From positions 1 through 6,221 of the forward strand of contig WQUN01000069.1 in assembly GCA_009782085.1 (NCBI GenBank): a stretch of DNA of 6,221 nucleotides, given 5' to 3'. A program made the position numbers and the translations under genes. The DNA is from Bacillota bacterium. Lineage in GTDB: Bacteria > Bacillota > Clostridia > Lachnospirales > WQUN01. This document shows positions 1 to 5,845 of the stretch, in pieces (position 1 is the first letter of the stretch; every line of letters starts with the position of its first letter). The notes under the pieces are model-generated. The model was not told the DNA's origin. It did not search any database and saw only the letters and a program-made list of their open reading frames with translations.

Positions 1-7
1 GTCTTTA

Positions 8-16
8 TGCTAAAAT
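8..16 (+). promoter_or_regulatory. Possible extended -10 promoter element
   Basis: TGC followed by TAAAAT gives an extended -10 pattern (TGnTAAAAT, five of six matches to TATAAT). The matching -35 would lie before the window, so it cannot be checked. It could drive the mannosidase gene with a leader of about 100 bases, but it may be chance. Confidence 0.22.
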
Positions 17-35
17 GACGCCGTAATATGGGGGA

Positions 36-66
36 AAGATTCTTCGCTTACGCTCAGAATGACAGC
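36..66. repeat. Dispersed intergenic repeat (ATTCT...AGAAT type)
   Basis: The stretch has short inverted ends (ATTCT at 39-43, AGAAT at 56-60) around TCGCTTACGCTC. On the minus strand it reads as CATTCTGAGCGTAAGCGAAG followed by AATCTTTC. From memory, a very similar sequence (with GAGCGAAGCGAAGAATC) is scattered between genes in many bacterial genomes and is often mistranslated as a peptide containing LSVSEESF. Only one copy is present here, so the repeat status rests on that recognition and not on the window. Confidence 0.45.
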
Positions 67-121
67 TCTTATGCGGTTTTCGACTTTCCGAGGGTACTCT
101 AAACTAATAAGGAGGATACAC

Positions 122-3100
122 ATGCCCGCCCCATTTCCCCTCCACCTCATCGGCAACGCCCACCTGGACCCGGCCTGGCTCTGGCCCTGGACGGACGGCT
201 TCGCCGAGGTCCTCTCGACTTTCCGCGCCGCCCTCGACCGCCTGGCTGAATATCCCGGCTTCGTGTACACCTGCGCGGGCGCGTGTTATTATCAATGGGT
301 CGAGGAAACCGCGCCCGACATGTTCGAAGAGATACGGAAATACGTCCGGGAGGGCCGCCTCGTCCCGGTCAACGGCTGGTGGCTCCAGCCGGACTGCAAC
401 GCCCCCTGCGGCGAGTCCTTCGCCAGGCATTCCCTGTACGGCCAGCGGTATTTTCTGGAGAAGTTCGGCCGCGCGTGTACCGTCGGCTACAACGTCGACT
501 CCTTCGGCCACAACGCCATGCTGCCCCAGATACTCCGCAAAAGCGGCATGGACTCCTACGTGTTCATGAGGCCCGGCCCCCACGAAAACGCGGCGGTCCC
601 GAGGCTGTTTTTCTGGGAAAGCCCGGACGGCAGCCGCGTGACGGCGTTTAAGATATTCGAGCCGTACAACATAAGCTCCCCGGCCGATTTCGACGCCGCC
701 GCCGCGAAGGCGCTGGACGCGGCGCGGGAGCTCGGCAATCCCATGATGCTGTTCTACGGCGTCGGGAACCACGGCGGCGGCCCGACGATCTCGCTGATGA
801 ACCACATAACCCGCCGGATAGAGACGCCCGGGAACCGTGAAACATTCCCAGAGGGGGAGAACCTACTTTTCAGCTCCCCGGAGCGCTATATGGCCTCGGT
901 CGACGGCAAGGGCCTGCCGGTCTGGCGCGGGGAACTGCAGCAGCACGCCATCGGCTGCTACAGCGCGATGCTGACGCTAAAACAGCTGAACCGCCGGGCG
1001 GAGACGGGCCTCCTGGCCGCCGAGGCCGCCGACGCCCTGGCCGCCATGCTCCTCGGCGGCGCGCCCAAAACCGGGGCGATAGCCGACGCGTGGAAGTACG
1101 TGATGTTCAACCAGTTCCACGACATACTCGGCGGGTGCAGCATAAGGAAGGCCTGCGACGACGCGATCTTGTCCTACGGCTGCGCGATAAGCGCGGCCGG
1201 CGGGATACAAAACTCCGCGCTCCAGCGCGTCGCCTGGTCGATAGACACTTTGGGGGACTCCAACCTTCCGAATTCCAAGGAGGAGGACTGGAAGCTCTGG
1301 GGCCTGGCGGACAAGGGCACGCCCTTGGTTGTGTTCAACCCTCTGCCGTTTGACGCGACGCTCCCCGCGGAGGCGGCCGGCGGCATAAAGCGCGTGACTG
1401 ATTCCGGCGGGAACTGCCTGGACATACAGCGTGTGCGCGGCCCGATGACGGACGGCGAAAACCACAAATGGTCGACGCTGTTCGTCGCCCGCCTGCCGGC
1501 GCTGGGCTACGCCACATTCTGGCTGCACAAAAACGAGGCAGGGGCGGAAACGGCATGGAAGGGCGGGGACTGCGAGCAGCATCCCGCGCCGCTGACGACG
1601 GGCGGCGGTGATTCGCTGACGACAGGCGGCGTTTCGGCGCGTGAGGCCGCCGGGAACCGTGAACAGGTTCCCGCGCCGTTAAAATCCGGCGGCAATTCCA
1701 TGTCGAACGGCTTCCTTGAGGTCGCGTTCGACCCGCAAAGCGGCCTTATCTCCGGCATAAAGGACGTCCTGACCGGCGCGGAACACCTGAAAGGCCCGGC
1801 CCCGGCCGCCCTCGTGATCGACGAGGCCCACGGCGACACCTGGGGCCACGGCCTCCGGGAATACAGGGACGTCGCCGGCCGGTTTGAAAAAGTCTCGGCG
1901 GAATGGACCGAGCGCGGCCCGCTCCGCGCCACGATGCGCGGCAGCTTCGCCTACGGCGGTTCGACGCTGGTCCAGGACGTTTCGCTGTACAGGGATTTCG
2001 GCTATATAGACATATCGCTTACGATAAACTGGCGCGAGAGGCACAAGCTGCTGAAGGCGGAGTTCCCGGTCAACGCCGGGGAGGCCGCGGCGGAGGTTAC
2101 CGCGGAGATACCCTACGGCTTTGTCTCCCGCGGCATGGACGGCCGGGAATACCCCATCCAGCGGTGGATAGACGTGAGCGGCGGCGGGCGGGGCCTGACC
2201 GTGGCCAACGATTCGAGCTTCGCGGCGGACGTTTTGGACGGCGCGCTCCGCGTGACCGTGCTTCGCAGCCCGATCTACGCCGACCACTACGGAAAGCGGG
2301 ACGAACTCTGCGAGTTCACGGAGCAGGGCGAGAGGAAAGTGCGTTTCAGGCTGATCCCGCACGCCGCCGGCCCGCAAAGCGCCGGGGCCGTGAACGCGGC
2401 GATGGAGCTGAACGCGCCGCCGACGCTCGTCTACGCGAGCTATCACAAGGGCCCGTTGCCGCTTCGCGGGAAGGGGATAGACATAAGCGCCCCGAACGTC
2501 CTCGCCGCCGCGCTCAAGGGGAGCGAGGACGCCGGCGGCTGGATCCTGCGCTGCTATGAGGCGCGGGGGACGGCGGCGAAAGCGGAAATTTCCCTGCCGT
2601 ACCTCCAAAGGACTTTTACGGCCGATTTCGGCCCCTGCGAGATAAAGACCTTCCTGATACCGGCGTCGGCCTCCGAGCCTGTGCGGGAGACGGATCTGCC
2701 GGAATCCGCCGGAAAGATCTGGATAAAACGCCTCTCCCCCGGGGACGGCCTATGGAACCGCGTGATCGGATACGCGCAAAACTGCTCCTGGGGAGCCGGC
2801 CCGATTCTGGCCGCGCGGATGAGGGAAAACGGGTTTACAGACTGGGAAAGCGTATTCGCGGCGCTCGGCGGGGACGGGCAAATCGCCGGGTTCTGCACCC
2901 TCGAAAAGAAAGACATTTTCCCGGAGTTGCCTTATACGCCGTACATCGGCTTCGTCTTTGTCGGCGAGGCGTACCGCGGGAAGCGCCTGAGCCAAAGGCT
3001 GTGCGGCGAGGCGATCGCTTACGCCGGAGAACTTGGCTTCGGTAAGGTCTACGTCGGAAGCGGCCATGCGGGCTTATATGAAAAGTACGGATTCGCGAAA

Positions 3101-3166
3101 ATCGGCGGGAAAATGGCCCCCTGGGGCGAAATGCAGGGATTATACGAATACGACATGGAAAGGTGA
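122..3166 (+). CDS. GH38 alpha-mannosidase with C-terminal GNAT acetyltransferase domain
   Basis: A 1014-residue protein that probably hydrolyses alpha-linked mannose with retention of configuration, using a metal-bound active site; it has no evident signal peptide, so it is likely cytoplasmic. Residues about 5-265 are the GH38 catalytic domain: NAHLDPAWLW supplies metal ligands His14 and Asp16, and NVDSFGHN carries the nucleophile Asp126. A helical middle domain (about 270-350) is followed at once by NQFHDIL with metal ligand His333. Residues about 395-846 are the beta-sandwich half, ending in the typical FGPCEIKTFLIP. After a linker (847-865), residues 866-1014 form a full GNAT domain: NCSWGAGP, FTDWESVF, YIGFVFVGEAYRGKRLSQRL and GLYEKYGF. 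The acyl acceptor is unknown. The start is ATG 122, with AAGGAGG at 109-115; an in-frame ATG at 59 lacks a ribosome site and lies in a repeat. The insert at 471-527 is low-complexity and repeat-bearing. GH38 assignment is firm; exact linkage specificity and the purpose of the fusion are not known. Confidence 0.93.
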   Translation: MPAPFPLHLIGNAHLDPAWLWPWTDGFAEVLSTFRAALDRLAEYPGFVYTCAGACYYQWVEETAPDMFEEIRKYVREGRLVPVNGWWLQPDCNAPCGESFARHSLYGQRYFLEKFGRACTVGYNVDSFGHNAMLPQILRKSGMDSYVFMRPGPHENAAVPRLFFWESPDGSRVTAFKIFEPYNISSPADFDAAAAKALDAARELGNPMMLFYGVGNHGGGPTISLMNHITRRIETPGNRETFPEGENLLFSSPERYMASVDGKGLPVWRGELQQHAIGCYSAMLTLKQLNRRAETGLLAAEAADALAAMLLGGAPKTGAIADAWKYVMFNQFHDILGGCSIRKACDDAILSYGCAISAAGGIQNSALQRVAWSIDTLGDSNLPNSKEEDWKLWGLADKGTPLVVFNPLPFDATLPAEAAGGIKRVTDSGGNCLDIQRVRGPMTDGENHKWSTLFVARLPALGYATFWLHKNEAGAETAWKGGDCEQHPAPLTTGGGDSLTTGGVSAREAAGNREQVPAPLKSGGNSMSNGFLEVAFDPQSGLISGIKDVLTGAEHLKGPAPAALVIDEAHGDTWGHGLREYRDVAGRFEKVSAEWTERGPLRATMRGSFAYGGSTLVQDVSLYRDFGYIDISLTINWRERHKLLKAEFPVNAGEAAAEVTAEIPYGFVSRGMDGREYPIQRWIDVSGGGRGLTVANDSSFAADVLDGALRVTVLRSPIYADHYGKRDELCEFTEQGERKVRFRLIPHAAGPQSAGAVNAAMELNAPPTLVYASYHKGPLPLRGKGIDISAPNVLAAALKGSEDAGGWILRCYEARGTAAKAEISLPYLQRTFTADFGPCEIKTFLIPASASEPVRETDLPESAGKIWIKRLSPGDGLWNRVIGYAQNCSWGAGPILAARMRENGFTDWESVFAALGGDGQIAGFCTLEKKDIFPELPYTPYIGFVFVGEAYRGKRLSQRLCGEAIAYAGELGFGKVYVGSGHAGLYEKYGFAKIGGKMAPWGEMQGLYEYDMER
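829..849. repeat. Palindromic repeat inside GH38 gene, copy 1 (degenerate)
   Basis: CGGGAACCGTGAA followed by ACATTCCC. The first 13 bases are identical to 1651-1663, and both copies are read in the same frame to give the peptide GNRE. The right arm is eroded (ATTCCC instead of GGTTCCC). It falls in a loop between the catalytic strands and the FSSPERY segment of the mannosidase, where extra residues should be tolerated. Confidence 0.4.
1591..1638 (+). repeat. Imperfect 24-bp tandem duplication in GH38 gene
   Basis: GCTGACGACGGGCGGCG at 1591-1607 recurs as GCTGACGACAGGCGGCG at 1615-1631, 16 of 17 bases identical, with a period of 24 bases (8 codons). It encodes LTTGGGDS followed by LTTGGVSA. 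The reading frame is kept, and the region is a Gly/Thr/Ser-rich loop in the beta-sandwich half. Confidence 0.55.
1651..1673. repeat. Palindromic repeat inside GH38 gene, copy 2
   Basis: Perfect 8-bp inverted arms, CGGGAACC (1651-1658) and GGTTCCCG (1666-1673), around a 7-base spacer GTGAACA. It is translated in frame as GNREQVP within the low-complexity insert of the mannosidase. It shares its first 13 bases with 829-841. The pair suggests a small mobile or dispersed palindrome that entered the gene twice without breaking it. Confidence 0.5.
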
Positions 3167-3171
3167 TCACA

Positions 3172-4386
3172 ATGCCCATAACCCCACAGGAAATCGAAGC
3201 CGCGAAGGAAAAATTCGGCGTCCTCCTGGCCGAGCAAGGCGCGCGCATCGACCGCATGAAAAATCAGGAGTTTATTGACTTCAAAAAGCTGGATAAAATC
3301 ATCATCGGCGTCGTCGGCGGGGACGGCATCGGCCCGGCCATCACCAAACAGGCGGCCCGCCTCCTTAAAAGCCTGCTGAAAGACGAGATCTCCGCCGGAA
3401 AGGCCGAACTGCGCGACATCGGGGGCCTGACGATCGAGAACCGCGCCGCCGTCATGAAGGCTATCCCCGACGACGTGCTGGCGGAGCTAAAAAAATGCCA
3501 CGTCATTTTGAAAGGCCCGACGACCACGCCGGAGGCCGGCTCGCCCTGGCCGAACATCGAGAGCGCCAACGTGGCCATGCGCAAGGAGCTCGACCTGTTC
3601 GCCAACGTGCGGCCCGTGCGCGTGCCGGAAGAGGGGATAGACTGGACGTTCTTCCGGGAGAACACGGAGGGGGCTTACGCCGTCGGCAGCAAGGGCGTCC
3701 AGGTCGGCGGCGAGCTGGCCGTGGATTTCACCGTCACCACGTCCCCGGGCACGGAGCGCATCGCCCGCGCGGCCTTCGAATACGCCAGAAACAACGGCAA
3801 GTCCTTGGTCACGGCGGTCACGAAGGCCAACGTCATCAAGACGACGGACGGCAGGTTCCTGAACGTCTGCCGCGAGGTGGCGAAGGAGTATCAGAGTTTC
3901 GGCATAGCCATGGACGAGTGGTATATAGACATAATGACCGCCAAGCTGATCGACAAAAAGCGCCGGACGCGGTTCCAGGTGTTCGTTTTGCCGAACCTCT
4001 ACGGCGACATCCTGACCGACGAGGCCGCGGAGTTCCAGGGCGGCGTGGGCACCGCCGGCAGCGCCAACATCGGCGCGAGGTACGCCATGTTCGAGGCGAT
4101 CCACGGCTCCGCGCCGCGCATGGTGGCGGAGGGCCGCGCGGCCTACGCCGACCCGGCCAGCGTCATGCGGGCGGCGGCGATGCTGCTGTCGCACATAGGG
4201 TTCGGCGAAAAGGCCGCGGCCCTGGACAGGGCGCTGGACTTCTGCCTGAACGCGGAGCGGAGGGCCGCCGTGACCGGCAGGCCGGACGGGGCCACGTCGG
4301 AGGAGTTCGCGGATTATGTGATGGAAACGGTGAGCAAGGACAGTATAGTTGGCAAAATTATACAAATAAGCAAATATATTAAATGA
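3172..4386 (+). CDS. Isocitrate/isopropylmalate-family dehydrogenase, probably isocitrate dehydrogenase
   Basis: A 404-residue soluble enzyme of the beta-decarboxylating dehydrogenase family; the likely reaction is isocitrate to 2-oxoglutarate plus CO2 with NAD(P)+. GDGIGP at 50-55 follows an N-terminal extension of about 40 residues. By alignment to E. coli Icd, the substrate residues are Ser131, Asn133, Arg137, Arg147, Arg162, Tyr169 (RENTEGAY) and Lys218 (TKAN), and the metal aspartates are Asp253, Asp279 and Asp283 (LYGDILTDEAAE). Serine and asparagine in ESANVAMRKELDL favour isocitrate over isopropylmalate. After HGSAP comes Arg316-Met317, where NAD enzymes usually have Asp and NADP enzymes Lys-Tyr, so the cofactor is uncertain. 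The ATG start 5 bp after the mannosidase stop is preferred because AGGTGATC (3161-3168) matches the 3' part of the extended Shine-Dalgarno; a GTG at 3163 overlaps the upstream stop. Likely cotranscribed with the mannosidase. The general family is certain; a relative acting on another 2-hydroxyacid is possible. Confidence 0.9.
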   Translation: MPITPQEIEAAKEKFGVLLAEQGARIDRMKNQEFIDFKKLDKIIIGVVGGDGIGPAITKQAARLLKSLLKDEISAGKAELRDIGGLTIENRAAVMKAIPDDVLAELKKCHVILKGPTTTPEAGSPWPNIESANVAMRKELDLFANVRPVRVPEEGIDWTFFRENTEGAYAVGSKGVQVGGELAVDFTVTTSPGTERIARAAFEYARNNGKSLVTAVTKANVIKTTDGRFLNVCREVAKEYQSFGIAMDEWYIDIMTAKLIDKKRRTRFQVFVLPNLYGDILTDEAAEFQGGVGTAGSANIGARYAMFEAIHGSAPRMVAEGRAAYADPASVMRAAAMLLSHIGFGEKAAALDRALDFCLNAERRAAVTGRPDGATSEEFADYVMETVSKDSIVGKIIQISKYIK

Positions 4387-4400
4387 CGCGCCGCATATGT

Positions 4401-4463
4401 AGGGCGGGGGCTTGCCCCCGCCGCGCCATGCGGGAGTTCCCGGCGGAGGCAAGCTCCCGCCCT
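4401..4463. repeat. Large GC-rich palindromic intergenic repeat, possible terminator
   Basis: Arms 4401-4423 and 4441-4463 are complementary at 21 of 23 positions around a 17-base loop. The left arm is itself a perfect hairpin (GGCGGGGGC TT GCCCCCGCC, 4403-4422), and the right arm is a weaker one, so the DNA can fold as one long stem or two short ones. TTTT at 4472-4475 follows. It begins 14 bp after the dehydrogenase stop, so it may end that transcript. The doublet form resembles REP/BIME or MITE-like intergenic repeats. Confidence 0.7.
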
Positions 4464-4481
4464 GCTGTATGTTTTAACTGT

Positions 4482-4512
4482 TTGACAATTCAACCTTATT
4501 TCCGACTATTAC
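4482..4512 (+). promoter_or_regulatory. Candidate proC promoter
   Basis: A perfect -35 TTGACA (4482-4487) lies just after the palindromic repeat in AT-rich DNA. The -10 is poor: TATTAC at 4507-4512 (4 of 6) with a long 19-bp spacer, or ACTATT at 4505-4510 (3 of 6) with 17 bp. A start near 4518 would leave a very short leader before the ribosome site AAAGGGGG (4520-4527). Confidence 0.4.
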
Positions 4513-4533
4513 CTTAAATAAAGGGGGATTCCC

Positions 4534-5343
4534 ATGAAATACGGCTTTATCGGCTGCGGCAACATGTCCGGCGCGGTTATAAGGGGGGCGCTCGCCGCCG
4601 GGATTTTCAGCCGGGAGGACGTCTTCGTCACCGAAAAGACGCCGGAACTGGCCGCGCGAAAGGCGGCGGAGTTCGGCGTCACGGCCTGCGCGGGTTATAA
4701 GGACATTGCGGGCAGCTCCGACATACTGTTCATCGGGCTCAAGCCCGACGTTATCCCGGGCTTTTTCGCCGACGCCGCGCCTGTTTTAAGGCAAACGGGC
4801 AAAACGCTCGTCTCCCTGGCCGCCGGGGTGAGCCTGGGAAAAATCGAGGAAATGCTGGATCTGCGCGGCGGGGCCGCCCCTCCGCTTATCCGCGTCATGT
4901 CCAACCTGAACGTCGCCATCGGCCAGGGCGTGACCGCCGTCGCCGGGAACGCCGCGGCGGCCGGCGGGATGTACGACCGCTTGAAAGGGCTGTTCGAGCC
5001 GCTCGGCGCGGTTTTCGAGCTGGAGGAGAAGCTGTTCCCCGTCTTCACGGCTTTGGCTGGAAGCGGCCCGGCCTTCGCTTTGCTGTTCATCGAGTCCCTC
5101 GCGAAGGGGGCCCACAGGCTCGGCATGGGCAAGAAAGCGGCCCTGGACGCGGCCGCGCGGGTCGTTTTGGGCAGCGCGGCGAACTACCTGGCCGAAAGCG
5201 GCGCGCACCCCTGGGAGATGATCGACAGGGTCTGCTCGCCGGGCGGGACCACCGTGGAGGGCATCTACGCGCTGGAAAAGGGCGGCTTCGGCGCGGCGGT
5301 CACGGCGGCCGTGGAAGCCGCGGCGGAGAAGGCAAGGGGGTGA
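4534..5343 (+). CDS. proC: Pyrroline-5-carboxylate reductase (ProC)
   Basis: A 269-residue cytoplasmic enzyme that reduces 1-pyrroline-5-carboxylate to L-proline with NAD(P)H, the last step of proline synthesis. The N-terminal Rossmann fold begins with GFIGCGNM (residues 4-11), and DILFIGLKPDV (63-73) is the usual strand ahead of the cofactor loop. The C-terminal dimer domain has the family signature: LAGSGPAF (174-181) and CSPGGTTVEGIYALE (234-248). Length matches the usual 260-280 residues. The motif normally MPNTP reads MSNLN at 122-126; the NLN form is, from memory, common in clostridial relatives, while Ser for Pro is less usual. The start ATG has AAAGGGGG 6 bases upstream. No other proline genes (proA, proB) are adjacent, so it appears to be a single-gene unit, separated from its upstream neighbour by a palindromic repeat. 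Confidence 0.95.
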   Translation: MKYGFIGCGNMSGAVIRGALAAGIFSREDVFVTEKTPELAARKAAEFGVTACAGYKDIAGSSDILFIGLKPDVIPGFFADAAPVLRQTGKTLVSLAAGVSLGKIEEMLDLRGGAAPPLIRVMSNLNVAIGQGVTAVAGNAAAAGGMYDRLKGLFEPLGAVFELEEKLFPVFTALAGSGPAFALLFIESLAKGAHRLGMGKKAALDAAARVVLGSAANYLAESGAHPWEMIDRVCSPGGTTVEGIYALEKGGFGAAVTAAVEAAAEKARG

Positions 5344-5353
5344 GGATAAAGGC

Positions 5354-5401
5354 AGGGAACGGTTCTCATGTCAGTATTGATCGTCAAGAGAACCGTCCCC
5401 T
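5354..5401 (+). terminator. REP-like inverted repeat after proC, possible terminator
   Basis: AGGGAACGGTTCTC (5354-5367) pairs with GAGAACCGTCCCCT (5388-5401) at 13 of 14 positions around a 20-base loop; TTTGTATT follows. It begins 11 bp after the proC stop, the right place for a terminator, though the loop is large and the T-run interrupted. The arm GAGAACCGTCCCC is, from memory, a widespread intergenic element of clostridia and relatives, often linked to REP-type transposases. It may therefore be primarily a dispersed repeat. No transposase is present here. Confidence 0.55.
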
Positions 5402-5440
5402 TTGTATTAATGGGGGTCACAAAACCATAAGCCGGGGCTT

Positions 5441-5653
5441 TCATATTTGTTTCCCCGTATCCCTCATAGTGAAAATTCCATCATAGTCACAGTTCAGCGC
5501 GTCGGCTATTGCCCGCAGCTCTTTTTCGTTCATATTATCCCGGTTCAGTTTATTATAGAGATTGTTCCCCTTATATCCCAGATTTTCGCTCAACTGCTTA
5601 ATGGTCATATGCCGTTCCAGAAGTATTGTTTTGATTTTGATAGACATTCCCAA
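5441..5653 (-). CDS. Small XRE/Cro-C1-type HTH transcriptional regulator
   Basis: A 70-residue protein that is almost entirely one helix-turn-helix domain. Helix 2 is TIKQLSENLG (17-26), the recognition helix lies in GNNLYNKLNRDN (29-40), and ELRAIADALNCDYDGIF (45-61) closes the five-helix fold. No ligand-binding or oligomerisation domain follows, so it likely acts as a small dimeric DNA-binding protein. The start is uncertain: TTG at 5653 has AGGGGG (5662-5667) at a good 8-base spacing, while ATG at 5647 (residue 3) has it 14 bases away. It is divergent from the gene at 5846 and separated by promoters and dyads, the usual layout of an autoregulating repressor in phages and integrative elements. 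Base composition is AT-rich compared with proC, suggesting transfer. The fold is clear; its target is inferred. Confidence 0.82.
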   Translation of the reverse strand: MGMSIKIKTILLERHMTIKQLSENLGYKGNNLYNKLNRDNMNEKELRAIADALNCDYDGIFTMRDTGKQI

Positions 5654-5676
5654 TATACCCGCCCCCTATCGGAATA

Positions 5677-5705
5677 ATTATACCCATTCCTGTGGAAAAA
5701 TGCAA
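5677..5705 (-). promoter_or_regulatory. Promoter for the HTH regulator gene
   Basis: On the minus strand, TTGCAT (5705-5700) and a perfect TATAAT (5682-5677) are separated by exactly 17 bp. The -35 matches 3 of 6, but the -10 is consensus. Transcription would begin near 5670, just ahead of the AGGGGG ribosome site at 5662-5667. Confidence 0.6.
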
Positions 5706-5719
5706 AATAAAATACATTT

Positions 5720-5790
5720 TTACACGCACATGAGTAATTGCTCTTGACAGCATACACATGTAAGTGTAATATTATACGTATTAGTATGAT
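5720..5790. promoter_or_regulatory. Three related dyads, candidate operators
   Basis: Three inverted repeats have the same 6-bp spacer: A, TTACAC-N6-GAGTAA (5720-5737, 5 of 6 arm pairs); B, TACAC-N6-GTGTA (5753-5768, all 5 pairs); C, ATTATAC-N6-GTATGAT (5771-5790, 6 of 7 pairs). B and C have centres 20 bp apart, and A and B 32 bp apart, close to whole helical turns. B lies largely in the -35/-10 spacer of the rightward promoter and C covers its expected start site. They are plausible binding sites for the adjacent HTH protein, but arms this short in AT-rich DNA can occur by chance. Confidence 0.4.
5744..5772 (+). promoter_or_regulatory. Promoter for the 102-codon gene
   Basis: A perfect -35 TTGACA (5744-5749) is followed after 17 bp by TAATAT (5767-5772, 4 of 6). 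An alternative -10, TATTAT at 5770-5775 (5 of 6), would need a 20-bp spacer. Transcription would begin around 5779, giving a leader of about 65 bases before the gene at 5846. Dyads B and C overlap it, so repression by the divergent HTH protein is plausible. Confidence 0.6.
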
Positions 5791-5845
5791 TTTGCACTGT
5801 AAAAAGGAATCCAGCAAGAACCAGACCGAAAGGAGGTGTATTAAC

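Noticed and set aside
59..121. Upstream in-frame ATG extending the mannosidase by 21 residues
   Set aside because: It lies inside a dispersed repeat, has no ribosome site, and the extra residues do not resemble GH38 proteins; ATG 122 has a strong ribosome site.
104..805. Minus-strand open frame of 233 codons at the start of the mannosidase
   Set aside because: Same shadow pattern; opposite conserved GH38 catalytic motifs.
1679..2608. Minus-strand open frame of 309 codons opposite the mannosidase
   Set aside because: Antisense shadow of a confidently identified gene with biased composition and no domain.
3495..4382. Plus-strand alternative frame of 295 codons in the dehydrogenase
   Set aside because: Arg-rich out-of-frame translation of a conserved gene; no ribosome site.
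3487..4452. Long minus-strand open frame of 321 codons opposite the dehydrogenase
   Set aside because: It is Arg/His/Gly/Ala-rich shadow translation typical of the antisense of a GC-rich gene and runs through the palindromic repeat; no recognisable motifs.
5447..5747. Small plus-strand open frames opposite the HTH regulator
   Set aside because: They overlap a recognisable HTH domain on the other strand and have no ribosome sites.
5738..5845. N-terminal extension of the 102-residue protein
   Set aside because: The segment contains the -35, -10 and the AAAGGAGGTG ribosome site, so translation should begin at 5846.
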